64,000 nucleotides of DNA, taken from contig JALMGJ010000020.1 in the NCBI GenBank assembly GCA_023362775.1, positions 9,132,501 through 9,196,500 on the forward strand, given 5' to 3'. The stretch comes from Charina bottae. Lineage: Eukaryota; Chordata; Lepidosauria; Squamata; Charinaidae. The notes beneath the pieces were generated by a model. The model was given only the letters and a program-made list of their open reading frames with translations. It had not been told where the DNA came from and searched no databases. Below are positions 34,061-45,764 of the stretch, one piece after another (position 1 is the stretch's first letter; every line of letters begins with the position of its first letter). Position numbers and translations under genes: made by a program.

Positions 34061-35679
34061 GCTAGGTAAAACGACTCTTTGGATGTTGCTTTCCACCTGA
34101 AAATTGCTTAAGCGGGTACATTTGGGGAGCATAACAATGAAATAATATTTAGGTTTGGAGCAATGTGTACCAGAACTGCCCATTTGGCTTCCATTAGCTA
34201 CTGTGACTGTCTGCTGCTTTTAAGAAACACTGCCCAAGTTACACAGGACCATCTTTTTCTCTAGGATTTTCCCCACTCCCATGATTTTTCAACAGAAATA
34301 GGGCCCAATAACCACATTTGTAAAGTGCCCTTTCTTCATACATACTGTAGTCCAGTTTCACAATCGGAAATTCTTTCTTTCTCGTTGGGAAGAAATGTAT
34401 GAAACTCATGCCCAGAAGATCTGTTGGCACCGATTTTGCTCAGTTGTGCACTTCTTCCAATTTCAGGATAACGAATAGAACATTTTGGAGAGATAGAACC
34501 TAAAAAGTTTTTAGGCTGCAAGCCCAAATCTGAGGGGAGGGGGGAAAATATGTCTTGAAAAATTAGAGGGTTGTTTGGTGTCTTGTAGCTTCGTTTAGTT
34601 CTCTTTTGTTTAACCTCCTAATTGCTTTAGAAGCTTGCATTATAGTAATAACCGCAGCAATATGAAACAAGACTGTACATGTACATAAGACTATTATTCA
34701 CTTAGATTTGGACCTGTACATCTTATTAGCAATCATGGTTTCTATTATCCCTGGGATCAATGTTTCAATGTTGGGTGCTTGAAATGCAAGCTAAACATCT
34801 CAGGGGTGGAATGTATGCTTTGGCTTGCCCATCTCAACCAGTGCCTTAGTTGTATTGTAAGTGTAATGTGACTATTTATGAAATTTGGAAGGGAAAAAAA
34901 CCCTCTGGACAAAATATAAGAAGAATAAGGGAAGGTAGGAAGCTATTATAGTGTTCTCATGGCAAACTCTTGCATACCATTCTTTTCCTCTACCGGTAGA
35001 AACGGTTCTTTCCCCCCCAAACCATGCATTCAAAATAGTAGGACTGGCAGAAACAAATCACATTAGCATGATAAAAGGATGATTATATCTCACACGTGAA
35101 GGATCTCTATGTTTGATGTACAAATTTAGAGAGAATTCAGCCATTTATATGCCATTGTTGCTAGGAAAGCAAAGTAGTCAGGAAGTGGAATAAAAATTCA
35201 TACAGATTCTAAATGGAATTCCCTTTTACTATTGTTACTGTCCTGCTTTCACCTTAATCAAAAAATAAGCTGTGGCAGCAGATCTTATTCTTCATTATTA
35301 ATACAGTGGGAAAGTTAGCCCTGGGGAGCCACTGGTTGAATGTGAATAGAAACTGATGGTTCTGCTGCCAAAAATCCCCCCCCCCCACATCTGTTCTTGA
35401 GCAACAGTGAAAGAACAAGGGATGTTGATTATGGCTGTTCCTTTGCCTGTTGTTGCAATGATCCAGCCAGGTAGTTGTCAGCACATGCTCTACTGAGGTC
35501 AGGCTATTGCCATCTGGAAACAGGCAGAGCTGACTCAGCAGCCAAAGTTGTGCATAGGTGCTCCTGATCACTGAAGCCACATGCACTTCCAATGAGAATT
35601 TGGCACCTTAAATCCTGCAGTTAGACCTATAGAGACGTGCCACCTATTCAACCCCAGGCCTGATGCCAATTCCTGGATT
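34061..35679. other. Stretch without recognised features
   Basis: No family recognised; a C-run lies at 35379-35387. Confidence 0.4.
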
Positions 35680-36203
35680 TGTTATCTAAGGGACTGCCTC
35701 GTCCCCATTGCATCAACCCGGCCCACCCGATCATGCAGAGAGGGCATGCTACGGACCCCGTCTGCAAGAGAATTCCATCTGGCGGGGTCCAGGAGGCGGG
35801 CCTTCTCTGCAGTGGCTCCCACACTCTGGAATATCTTTCCCCCAGAGATAAGACAGATCCCATCTCTGGTGGCCTTCCGGAAACACCTGAAAACCTGGTT
35901 TTCCCACCTTGCCTGGGGTAGAGAGGAAGGCAACCACTCCTGGGGATGGCTGGTGCCCTAACATGGCCCTTTAAATACACATGAGCAGTACCATAACTAT
36001 TATTATCATCTGGATTTTATATTCTATTTATACTTCATATTGTATTTGAATTTGATATTTAATTATGCTTATAGTATTTTTTTTTCTTTATTATAAACCA
36101 CCCAGAGTTCCCCCTTGCGGGGAGATGGGTGGTGGCAAAATTTAATAAATAAATAAATAAATAAATAAACAAACAAACAAACAAACAAACAAATATATAT
36201 ATA
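35680..36203 (+). mobile_element. L2/CR1-like LINE 3' end with (AAAT)n(AAAC)n tail
   Basis: Plus strand: C-terminal coding sequence with RMLRTPSAREF-type and RRAFSAVAPTLWNIFPPEIR motifs (35740-35850), frame intact to about 35961, then a 3' UTR ending TAAACCACCCAGAGTTCCCC, GGGGAGATGGGTGGTGGC, and a mixed AAAT/AAAC tract. Close to the element at 9946-12089. Confidence 0.9.
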
Positions 36204-36916
36204 TGTCCAGCCAGAGAGTTTCTTTCTTCCCATGAAGAAAGCCTCATCCTCTTCAACCTCATCCAGCCTGTTACCCCTTGTAAGCACTGACCCAACAATT
36301 TCACCTCCTCTCCTGGTTCAAATGAAAGTAAGAATGGGAGATGAATGTCTTCAGCTTACTGATGATCTCTCCCAGAAGCTTCCTATCTGGAAACAGTATA
36401 AAGACTCCATAGCATGACTGCATGGGGTCTGAACAGAAGTTCCCCAGCACTATTTGGCAATGTTCCTGTAGAAGTAGAATGAATACAACACAGGACTCCA
36501 ATTCCCAACTCAAGAGAGGTAGCCCATTTTAATTCTTAGGTGACTGATGCTTGCTGCCCTTATCCACTGCATATGCTAATGTTAGTGTCAAATCTATGTG
36601 TGTTTGCCCTGTTGACCAGTTGCAATATGCTTTTAACTGTCAGGTTGAGACAGTTCAGGATGGGGGGAAACTTTGCTACCCAACAGCCATGATGAGGCAA
36701 AGGAGAGGCAACAAACTTAGTTTCTCTTAGACTCCTCACCTCTCTCAGCTGTACATGAGCAGGACAGGCAGGTTAATAAATAACATTGCAGCACTTGTCA
36801 TTTCTAGTTTGGCCTTTAGATGTGCAGTGTACACTGGTCTAGGTATTCTTGATACTCAAACTAATTAATAATAGTTTTAGAAATGGAAATCTATAAAATA
36901 TTATTTGCATCAAGTT
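36204..36916. other. Stretch without recognised features
   Basis: No family recognised; this is the left flank of the Bov-B insertion. Confidence 0.4.
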
Positions 36917-36927
36917 AAGTAACTTGC

Positions 36928-39900
36928 CCCCTTCATGGATCACTGCCTTGTCGTGGCGAAGGGGCTTGCGTAACTCAATGAAGTCAGGTCAAGAAGAACA
37001 GGTCATGATGGAGAGTTCTGACAAAACATGGTCCAAAACTGGAGGAGGGAATGGCAAACCACTCCAGTATCCTTGCCAAGAAAACCCATGGACAGTATCA
37101 AAAGGCTAAAAGATATGACGCCGGAAGATGAGCCCCTCAGGTCGGAAGGTGTCCAAAATGCTACTGGGGAAGAGCGGAGGGCAATTCCGAGTAGCTCCAG
37201 AAAGTGTGAAACGGCTGGGCCAAAGCCGAAAGGACGCTCAGTTGTGGATGTGTCTGGAAGTGGAAGGAAAGTCCGATGCTGTAAAGAACAATATTGCATA
37301 GGAACCTGGAATGTAAGAACTATGAATCAAGGTAAGCTGGATGTGGTCAAACATGAGATGACAAGATTGAACATCGACATATTGGGAATCAGCGAACTAA
37401 AATGGACAGGAATGGGCGAATTTAATTCAGGAGACCATTATATATACTACTGTGGGCAAGAATCCCTTAGAAGAAATGGAGTAGCTCTCATAGTCAATAA
37501 AAGAGTGGGAAAGGCAGTACTGGGGTACAACCTCAAAAACGACAGAATGCTTTCAGTTCGAATCCAAGGCAAACCATTCAACATCACAGTGATCCAAGTC
37601 TATGCCCCAACCACTGATGCCAAAGAAGCTGAAGTTGACCGGTTCTATGAAGACCTACAACACCTTCTAGAACTAACACCAAAAAAAGATGTCCTTTTCA
37701 TCATAGGGGACTGGAATGCTAAGGTAGGAAGTCAAAAAATAACCGGAATAACAGGCAAGTTCGGCCTCGGAGTACAAAATGAAGCAGGGCAAAGGCTAAT
37801 AGAGTTTTGTCAAGAGAACACGCTGGTCATAGCAAACACTCTTTTCCAACAACACAAGAGACGACTCTACACATGGACATCACCAGATGGTCAATATCGA
37901 AATCAGATTGATTATATACTTTGCAGCCAAAGATGGAGAAGCTCTATACAATCAGCAAAAACAAGACCTGGAGCTGACTGTGGCTCAGATCATGAGCTTC
38001 TTATTGCAAAATTTAGGCTTAAATTGAAGAATGTAGAGAAAACCACTAGACCAATCAGGTATGACCTAAATCATATCCCTTATGAATATACAGTGGAAGT
38101 GAGGAATAGATTTAAAGGATTAGATCTGGTAGACAGAGTGCCTGAAGAACTATGGATGGAGGTTCGTAACATTGTACAGGAGGCAGCAACTAAAACCATC
38201 CCAAAGAAAAAGAAATGCAAGAAAGCAAAGTGGCTGACTGATGAGGCTTTACAAATAGCTGAGGAAAGAAGGGAAGCAAAAGGCAAGGGAGAAAGGGAAA
38301 GATATAAACAACTGAATGCAGAATTCCAGAGAATAGCAAGGAGAGATAAGAAGGCCTTCTTAAATGAACAATGCAAAGAAATCGAGGAAAACAATAGAAT
38401 GGGGAAGACTAGAGATCTCTTCAAGAAAATCGGAGATATCAAGGGAACGTTTTGTGCAAAGATGGGCATGATAAAGGACAAAAAAGGCAGGGACCTAACA
38501 GAAGCAGAAGAGATTAAGAAGAGGTGGCAAGAATACACAGAAGAACTATACAAGAAAGATCTTAATATCCCTGATAAATACGATGGTGTGGTCACTGACC
38601 TTGAGCCGGACATCCTAGAGAGTGAAGTCAAGTGGGCCTTAGGAACCATTACTAACAACAAAGCTAGCGGAGAAGACAGTATCCCAGCTGAGCTATTTAA
38701 AATCCTAAAAGATGATGCTGTTAAAGTGCTGCACTCAATATGCCAACAAATTTGGAAAACTCAACAGTGGCCACAGGATTGGAAAAGGTCAGTTTACGTT
38801 CCAATTCCAAAGAAAGGCAATGCCAAAGAATGTTCAAACTACCGTACAATTGCACTCATTTCACATGCCAGCAAGGTTATGCTCAAAATCCTACAAGCTA
38901 GGCTTCAGCAGCATGTGAACCGAGAACTACCAGAAGTGCAAGCTGGGTTTCGAAGAGGCAGAGGAACTAGAGATCAGATTGCCAACATTCGCTGGATCAT
39001 GGAAAAAGCAAGAGAGTTCCAGAAAAACATCTACTTCTGCTTCATTGACTACGCTAAAACCTTTGATTGTGTGGATCACAACAAACTGTGGCAAATTCTT
39101 AAAGAGATGGGAGTACCAGACCACCTTACCTGTCTCCTGAGAAACCTGTATGTGGGTCAAGAAGCAACAGTTAGAACCGGACATGGAACAACCGACTGGT
39201 TCAAAATTGGGAAAGGAGTACGACAAGGCTGTATATTATCACCCTGTTTATTTAACTTATATGCAGAGTACATCATGAGAAATGCCGGGCTGGATGAATC
39301 ACAAGCCGGAGTTAAGATTGCCGGGAAAAATATCAACAACCTCAGATATGCAGACGATACCACCCTAATGGCAGAAAGTGAAGAGGAACTAAAGAGCCTC
39401 TTGATGAGGGTGAAAGAGGAGAGTGCAAAAGCTGGCTTGAAACTCAACATTAAAAAAACCCAGATCATGGCATCTGGTCCCATCACTTCCTGGCAAATAG
39501 AAGGGGAAGAAATGGAAGCAGTGACAGATTTCATTTTCTTGGGCTCCAAGATCACCGCAGACGGTGACTGCAGCCATGAAATTAAAAGACGCTTGCTCCT
39601 TGGAAGGAAAGCTATGGCAAACCTAGACAGCATATTAAAAAGCAGAGACATCACCTTGCCGACAAAGGTCCGTATAGTTAAAGCTATGGTTTTTCCAGTA
39701 GCAATGTATGGCTGTGAGAGTTGGACCATAAGGAAGGCTGAGCGCCGAAGAATTGATGCTTTCGAGCTGTGGTGCTGGAGAAGACTCTTGAGAGTCCCTT
39801 GGACTGCAAGGAGGTCAAACCAGTCAATCCTGAAGGAAATCAACCCTGACTGCTCATTGGAAGGACAGATGCTGAAGCTGAAGCTCAAATACTTTGGCCA

Positions 39901-40125
39901 CCTAATGAGAAGAGAGGACTCACTGGAAAAGACCCTGATGCTGGGAAAGACTGAGGGCAAAAGGAGAAGGGGACGGCAGAGGATGAGATGGTTAGATAGC
40001 ATCACTGATGTAATGAACATGAATTTGAGTAAACTCCGAGAGACAGTGGAGGACAGGAAGGCCTGGCGTGCTATGGTCCATGAGGTCACGAAGAGTCGGA
40101 CATGACTGAACGACTGAACAACAAC
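36928..40125 (+). mobile_element. Full-length Bov-B (RTE) LINE with perfect 11-bp target duplications
   Basis: The element runs from CCCCTTCATGGATCACTGCC to CGACTGAACAACAAC, and AAGTAACTTGC occurs on both sides (36917-36927 and 40126-40136). At about 3.2 kb it has the usual full Bov-B length. A short 5' UTR (36928-37027) contains TTGCCAAGAAAACCCATGGA-type sequence overlapping the ORF start. The 3' end has the GAGTCGGACATGACTGAACG motif that Bov-B-dependent SINEs copy. Perfect TSDs and an intact ORF indicate a recent insertion. Confidence 0.97.
37028..40105 (+). CDS. Bov-B endonuclease / reverse transcriptase, intact
   Basis: A 1025-residue protein that nicks the target and copies its own RNA in place (target-primed reverse transcription). 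Endonuclease (about 90-330): GTWNVRT with Asn95, ISELKW with Glu123, VYAPT at 191-195, GDWNAKVG with Asp228 and Asn230, RNQIDYILC, and GSDHELL with Ser320, Asp321 and His322. Reverse transcriptase (about 540-830): NNKASGEDSIPAELFKIL, VPIPKKGNAKECSNYRTIAL, motif A FIDYAKTFDCVDH (672-684; first Asp 674), motif B GVRQGCILSPCLFNLYAEY, motif C YADD (774-777). C-terminus: YGCESWTIRKAE and a basic KRRRGRQRMRW. No stop or frameshift. The Thr in AKTFD replaces the more usual Ala. The start could also be a downstream Met. It may still be active. Confidence 0.97.
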   Translation: MVQNWRREWQTTPVSLPRKPMDSIKRLKDMTPEDEPLRSEGVQNATGEERRAIPSSSRKCETAGPKPKGRSVVDVSGSGRKVRCCKEQYCIGTWNVRTMNQGKLDVVKHEMTRLNIDILGISELKWTGMGEFNSGDHYIYYCGQESLRRNGVALIVNKRVGKAVLGYNLKNDRMLSVRIQGKPFNITVIQVYAPTTDAKEAEVDRFYEDLQHLLELTPKKDVLFIIGDWNAKVGSQKITGITGKFGLGVQNEAGQRLIEFCQENTLVIANTLFQQHKRRLYTWTSPDGQYRNQIDYILCSQRWRSSIQSAKTRPGADCGSDHELLIAKFRLKLKNVEKTTRPIRYDLNHIPYEYTVEVRNRFKGLDLVDRVPEELWMEVRNIVQEAATKTIPKKKKCKKAKWLTDEALQIAEERREAKGKGERERYKQLNAEFQRIARRDKKAFLNEQCKEIEENNRMGKTRDLFKKIGDIKGTFCAKMGMIKDKKGRDLTEAEEIKKRWQEYTEELYKKDLNIPDKYDGVVTDLEPDILESEVKWALGTITNNKASGEDSIPAELFKILKDDAVKVLHSICQQIWKTQQWPQDWKRSVYVPIPKKGNAKECSNYRTIALISHASKVMLKILQARLQQHVNRELPEVQAGFRRGRGTRDQIANIRWIMEKAREFQKNIYFCFIDYAKTFDCVDHNKLWQILKEMGVPDHLTCLLRNLYVGQEATVRTGHGTTDWFKIGKGVRQGCILSPCLFNLYAEYIMRNAGLDESQAGVKIAGKNINNLRYADDTTLMAESEEELKSLLMRVKEESAKAGLKLNIKKTQIMASGPITSWQIEGEEMEAVTDFIFLGSKITADGDCSHEIKRRLLLGRKAMANLDSILKSRDITLPTKVRIVKAMVFPVAMYGCESWTIRKAERRRIDAFELWCWRRLLRVPWTARRSNQSILKEINPDCSLEGQMLKLKLKYFGHLMRREDSLEKTLMLGKTEGKRRRGRQRMRWLDSITDVMNMNLSKLRETVEDRKAWRAMVHEVTKSRT

Positions 40126-40182
40126 AAGTAACTTGCTGAACAACCTCTGTATATAATGCAGATTACATCCATGCTAAGGAGC

Positions 40183-40354
40183 AGTGGTATCCTCAGGAGT
40201 ATATCAAAACTTGCAAGATTGTGAGTGCCGTGTTGTGATCCAAGTCCCAATTCTTTTGAATGTGAGTCGTTGCATGCAGGTACCAAAGGGGTGGGACTTG
40301 GGTCATAATACTGCGCCACCATCTTGCAGGTTTTGACACTTCTGAAGATGCTCG
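40183..40354. mobile_element. Small fold-back MITE flanked by 11-bp repeats
   Basis: TCAAAACTTGCAAGATTGTG (left) and the complement of CACCATCTTGCAGGTTTTGA (right) form long imperfect inverted repeats, with AAGTCCCA/TGGGACTT nearer the centre. TGCTAAGGAGC lies on both sides (40172-40182 and 40355-40365). A 9-11-bp duplication would fit a Mutator-like element better than hAT. Confidence 0.65.
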
Positions 40355-40529
40355 TGCTAAGGAGCTATTCAGATCATGAATAGCAACTTTTTAAAAATCT
40401 ATCTCCGGTCTGTTTATTCCAACATTCTAAAATTTAACTATGCATCCAATAGTTGTACGCAGCCCTGGGGGTGGTTGGTGGGTTGGTGGGTTGAGCATGC
40501 TCTCTCTGCCTTTTTAAGTTTGTATGTTT

Positions 40530-40625
40530 TTGTAAGATTTTTCATTCTTTTTTACTTGTAAGCCGGCTAGAGTCACTTATACAGTGAGATGGGCAGCATA
40601 TTAATTAATTAATTAATTAATTAAA
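40530..40625 (+). mobile_element. L2/CR1-like 3' tail with (AATT)n
   Basis: TTGTAAGCCGGCTAGAGTCA and GTGAGATGGGCAGCATATT, then AATT units. Only the tail is present. Confidence 0.7.
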
Positions 40626-41107
40626 TATCAAGCCATTGGTGAAGGAAGAGGTTAAACTACAGAAAGGAATTTCTTAAAAATGGCTTCATTTCTAACCAGC
40701 TTGTGCACCAAAGATAAGTAGCTGAAGGATGCATTGCAGAAAAGCACCACAGCTCCCTCCCAGCTAGATATCATTTGGTGTGACCATCCCTTTCAGAATG
40801 TCCATCTTTAATACAGCCAAAGGAACAGTTAGCAGTATAATGTGATTAAAAAGTGGAAAAATATAGTTAAAACTAGGATTCAAATCCTAACTTCTATTGT
40901 ACGACTTAAAGGAAAAGTATGTTCAAAGGTAGATTATGGCTGAGATATGGCTGGAAAAATTGTAGTCCTGCTATCCTCAAATACAAGAATGAGAGAATGA
41001 CTGAGTGTTGGAAAGATGGTAGCAGTAGAATATTACTTGGCTGGGTGACCCTGTTCACTGTAAAATGGAAGTGAGATCCTCCTGTGAAGAAGGATTGGAT
41101 AACCAAC

Positions 41108-41109
<2 letters not shown>

Positions 41110-41156
<47 letters not shown>
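41110..41156. repeat. (GACA)n microsatellite
   Basis: About 12 perfect AGAC units. Confidence 0.95.
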
Positions 41157-41160
41157 TAAA

Positions 41161-41425
41161 TTGAAATCTTTATATCCTTAAATGGCTCCCTTGAGAAAGA
41201 TCATCCAGCTGAATTCACTATGGGGCTGGAACTAAAAGGAATGTTATTGATCATATTTTTGTCTCTGGTAACCTGCTTGCTTTTATAAACTGCTTTGAGG
41301 TTGTTCCCCAATGTAATAATGGCCACTTCCCAGTTTTCTTATGTTTAACTTTTTTTTTTGGCCCAACAGCCTTTATCAGTCACAGATCCTTCAAGTGGGA
41401 AGATTCTGCTGCAATAAATGGTCCC
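41161..41425 (+). repeat. Unclassified dispersed repeat, copy 1
   Basis: It shares TTTATATCCTTAAATGGCTC, CCCTTGAGAAAGA, CATCCAGCTGAATTCACTA and the ATCAGTCACAG(A/G)T part with 42989-43258 in the same orientation and order. No family recognised. Confidence 0.75.
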
Positions 41426-41689
41426 TCAGTTGGACATGGTTTCAATTATTCTAAGCAACTGGCTCAAATAGAAACACAGTTGTGATGTGTCTCACCATAT
41501 CTGAGCTTACACATTTCTTCCCAATGTAGTAATCGGCATGAGAATTTCTGTGGGGAGAAAAAAAATGCATGGGCTAAACTTTGGACATTTTAAATGCTTT
41601 TTGGAGAATCCAAAGAAACTTGATTAACTCTGATGCCAACGCAATGCTGGTCTTTTGAGGGCTCTAAAATACAAACTATATTCCATTAT

Positions 41690-41960
41690 AATTCTCAGTG
41701 AGAATTTTCCAGAAGGCTGGAGGAAAGAAGATTCCTTCAGGAGGACTACCGGTTTTGTTTGAGGCTTTGCTGAAAGTCTTTTGTTAATGTTACCAGAAAA
41801 GTTATCAGGATAGAAACCTAAGAAAAGAAACAGTAACAGAAAGAGTGATATCTGAAACCTTATAATGAAGTAAGAAAAGGAACAGTAAGAGAATAGAACT
41901 CTAGACCACTTTAAGGAAAGACAAAATGAAGTTCTAATTGAACACATTGTTTGATTGTTT
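41690..41960 (+). repeat. Unclassified dispersed repeat, related to 54870-55010
   Basis: CCTAAGAAAAGA and, further on, CACTTT(A/G)AGGAAA followed by GAA(G/C)TTCTAA are shared with the segment at 54870-55010. It may be the downstream part of the repeat at 41161. Confidence 0.55.
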
Positions 41961-42204
41961 CAGAACTGTTTATATAAATATGAATTAAATTAGACTACAC
42001 TTTATTATTTATATTTTTTGGCTTTTTTTTAAAAAAATGTTATATTATACCAATATAGCCTTTTGAGGAACACTTGGAGCCCAGTATACTGGAAATAATC
42101 TGAAAGCCTTCCAGCTTTGATACATTGACTCCAGACGTTCTGGCCTCCACTAATAAAATCATAACCTGAAGTCTAAAAGAGCAGCATAAGAAGGAAAGTG
42201 GTCA

Positions 42205-42419
42205 TGCTTGGGGATGGCTGATGTCTTAGAGCCGCCTCAAATATTTTAAGTATTTTTATCCTCACTGTAAGAACCACCTGCCACTTGGATTTTATTGTAT
42301 TTGTATTGTTATATTTATTGTATTTTAATGATCATTTGTTGTAGTTGTAAACCACCCAGAGTCCCTCCTTGAGGGGGAGATGGGCGGTCATAGAAATTTA
42401 ATAAGTAAGTAAGTAAGTA

Positions 42420-42460
<41 letters not shown>
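42205..42460 (+). mobile_element. L2/CR1-like 3' end with (AAGT)n(TTAG)n
   Basis: GGGATGGCTGATGTCTTAGA opens the 3' UTR; then GTTGTAAACCACCCAGAGTC, GAGGGGGAGATGGGCGGTCA and a two-type tetranucleotide tract (42402-42458). Confidence 0.85.
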
Positions 42461-42988
42461 TCCTTTTGGACTTGGAATGGGCCAGGTTGGTAGTTCAGTT
42501 GTAGGAATGGTTCCTCTATAAACTTAATCTTTGGATATGATAATTTGAAATGGTGCAGGGAACTGAGATGTTGGAAGATCTTAATGGTTGCAACTCACAC
42601 TCCTTGGGGGCAGAAGCCATTGTGGGAAGAGGTGGATCTAACGGTGGGCTGGGAATACCAGTTTTGTGCTGGCTGTGACAATCGGCTTCGGATATTGTAT
42701 TCTGTTAGTAATTAACATTTATTTACCTCCCTTGAAGCAGAATTCTCAGGTCAGGAAATTATGGCCTGAATTGGAATGTTATCTAATTGATATTTTCCCT
42801 GCTTCTCCTAAAGCATACATAGTAGCTGCAGTCAGTTTTATTGCCAGATTAGACCCAGATGATGACATCTTACAGGTTAGATATTAGAGCTGTCCACCTA
42901 ATTCTGAAGAAGATACACTCTCCCTGACTCATTATTCAAAGGGCAGGAGGCCAAACTTTGCAGGACTCTAAGTCATATGGCTAATAGT

Positions 42989-43258
42989 CTAAAACTTTAT
43001 ATCCTTAAATGGCTCCCTTGAGAAAGAGCATCCAGCTGAATTCACTACTGGGCTGCAACTAAAAGGAGAATTATTTATTATATTTTTTGATTCTGGTAAC
43101 CTTTTAAAAACTACTCTGAGGTTATTTTCCAATTTAATAGTGAGCATTTCCCATTTAAAATCTTTTGACCAACAGCCTCATGCTGAGGTTTTTTTTTAAA
43201 AAAAATATATCAGTCACAGGTTCTTCAACTGGGAAGATTCCACTGTGATAAAGTTCAG
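42989..43258 (+). repeat. Unclassified dispersed repeat, copy 2
   Basis: Second copy of the repeat at 41161-41425, about 1.83 kb downstream; the two are clearly diverged. Confidence 0.75.
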
Positions 43259-43654
43259 TTGAACAAAGCAATAAAAGAACAATTTAAATGCAGAACAGTT
43301 CCAGCACATGCATCTGTCTTTTCAGTAATCCTTTGATTTCATTCTAGAGAGTCATTATAACTTAATACAAGAATTGCAAACATTATTATTGCCCTCACAT
43401 AATGACTACCATAAACCATATTTGTATTGGTTAGATTTAAATTTATGCATTATAAACAACACAAGAAAAGAGCCACCATGGTTATATTTATTTTTCAAAA
43501 AGCGCAGGAATAAGAAATAACAGCCACCAATCAGTTAAAAATGCTTCCACTTTCCCCCACATTTATATTATTTATTTGTTGCAGTTCTACCCACTCCAGT
43601 CACAAGACGCTCAGCAGTTCCCAAGCATAAAAGGTAAAATATCCCCAGTAGACT

Positions 43655-45500
43655 TTTTGTATATAATTTTTATTAAAGATTTTGATTACAATAGTAAAAA
43701 CTAATACAAACTAAACTTAAAAAAGAGAAGGGAATAGAAAGAATAAAAAGTGCAAGAAAAAAGAAAAAGAAAGAAGAGAAAAGAAAAGAAAAGAAAAGAA
43801 ATATGATAAAGAAAAAGAAAAGAAATATATAAAGAAGTGACTTCCAACCTTCATCACAAGTATAGACAAATTTAGTAATCCTTCATCCACTATAAGGTGT
43901 GTGTGTGTTCGTGTCAGTAGCACCAAAGCGCTTCTGTAGTGAAAGGATTTGCCGGTGACATCACTGTTGCCCAGGGGATGCCCAAGGAAGCTCCTTTCAT
44001 GTCCCTGTCCCCTATAAGGTTACAAACAGATATCTCTTCATCCCATATCCCATCCCTTATCTATAAGCAAATCCATAAAACATAAACTTTTCAATCCTGG
44101 TGTCAGCAAAAAGTCTGTAAAGGTTGTCAGAATTTTGCACAATTTTTTTTTATTATTTTAACCTTAATCAAATAAACCAACTTTCTATTCCTTCCTTTTA
44201 CTTCTAACAGTCTTAATCTTTATTTCAATCAAACATTGTGGTAGGATTTGATTTCTTTTCAATTCTTCTTTATCCCATTGCACAGACTTCTTCAAGGGTT
44301 TAACAAGCCTCTTTTGTAGATCCAATAAGAAAACATTTTCCAGGTCATTCTCTTCATTTGTCATTTGTATTTCCCCTTTAATTTTTAAAACTTTGGCCAG
44401 TTTCTTTTGTATATTCAGTAAAGTGTCCTTTTCCAAGTCATTCTCTTGGCCTGTCATTTGTAGTTCCACTTTTGGTACTTTCTCTGTCTTGTCAGACAAA
44501 ATTTGCTCCACATCTATCATTCTCTTATTAACATATTTTGGACATAGTCTGTCCACAGATTCAAACATCATTAATGACACTGTTGATATTGTAGCTACTA
44601 ATTTCTGGCTCCATTCTTCAAATATCTCTTTTAATAGTTCCAACGTTATGACATTTTGTGTCGTGTTGTAAGTCCCAGTACTAAAAAAAGCAGGCTTGTA
44701 TTTTTTTCCTTTCTGCTTAGAATCTAGTGTCCAGTTTCTAAAATCATAAAGTCAAGACTAAAATCATAAAGACTTACAATAGACAAGATAAACAACTACT
44801 CCTGGACATGGCTGGTCCCCTAAAATGGCCATTTAGATGTATATAAGCGGTACTACAACTTTTATCGCCATCTGGATTTTACACTATATTTATATTTATA
44901 CTGTATTTGTATTTGATATTTATTATGTTTATTATATTTTAATGTTCTTTTATCTTTGTTGTAAACCGCCCAGAGTCCCCCTTTGGGGGGAGATGGGCGG
45001 TGGCAAAATTTAATATAAATAAATAAATAAATATATAAATAAATAAATCTGGTTCCCACGAGAAGCTGTTTAATTTATATAGTTAATTCCAAAATCTTAT
45101 ATTCCAAACATAATATTCCAAATTTATCTGGACCCTGAAATCATTTATAACTTTTTGGGATCAAAATCGTATTTAGTTTTTTTCTATTTATTTCAAATTC
45201 TTTCTTAAGCTTATAATTAATTTTTCTTTTGTTCAGAGTTGAAGATAAACTCACCCAATGAAGACTTTTCAAACTTGTCATTCCGAAGGTCTCCAATAGC
45301 TTTAAGATGGTTAATAGGCAATTTCTGAAAGTGATTAGCAAGTGAAGTTTACAAACTCACTGTCCTTTAAAAGGCATTTTTCTACTTAAAAGAATTTCAC
45401 CCTTAAAAAGTCAGGACGTTTTTCAGCTGGCAGAAAATGTTAGTGAAGAATTTTTCCACATTTCTCTTACTACATTTGTGCTCCTACCTGAAGGCCTGCA
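43655..45500 (-). pseudogene. L1-like retroelement remnant, ORF1-like part without ORF2
   Basis: The minus strand starts near 45500 with a non-coding 5' part. It is interrupted by an L2-like tail (44795-45055). It then has an open frame at 44185-44643 of 152 codons, rich in Glu, Lys and Leu with a repeated NDLE...LLD/NIQK(R/K)L pattern that suggests a coiled coil. It ends with an L1-like A-rich 3' region (AAATCTTTAATAAAAATTAT) near 43655. No reverse transcriptase lies between, so it resembles the half-L1 type of non-autonomous element. Family placement is tentative. Confidence 0.5.
44795..45055 (+). mobile_element. L2/CR1-like 3' end with (AAAT)n tail
   Basis: GGACATGGCTGGTCCCCTAA, TTGTAAACCGCCCAGAGTCC and GGGGGGAGATGGGCGGTGGC followed by AAAT units; inserted in the L1-like remnant. 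Confidence 0.88.
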
Positions 45501-45764
45501 TAAGGTGGCTGTTTGATGTGTTGTAAAATCTCTAGACCCAGAAGGAGATAGCTAGAATTCTTATAAGGTTTTATTTTTTTGAAAATTTACCAAACCTACA
45601 GAAGGAGTAGGTTTTGATACCTGAGGTAACAAATTCAAGAGCTAGTAAAAGATTTAGAATATTTTTTTCATTTTGAGGGAAAAAAATAATGAAGAATGGA
45701 GGATGGTGTTATTTGATTTGGATTGCCATGTTAAATAAATAATTTTTTTTATTATTGTTTATCA

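Noticed and set aside
39157..40143. 328-codon minus-strand frame
   Set aside because: Antisense shadow of the intact Bov-B reverse transcriptase ORF.
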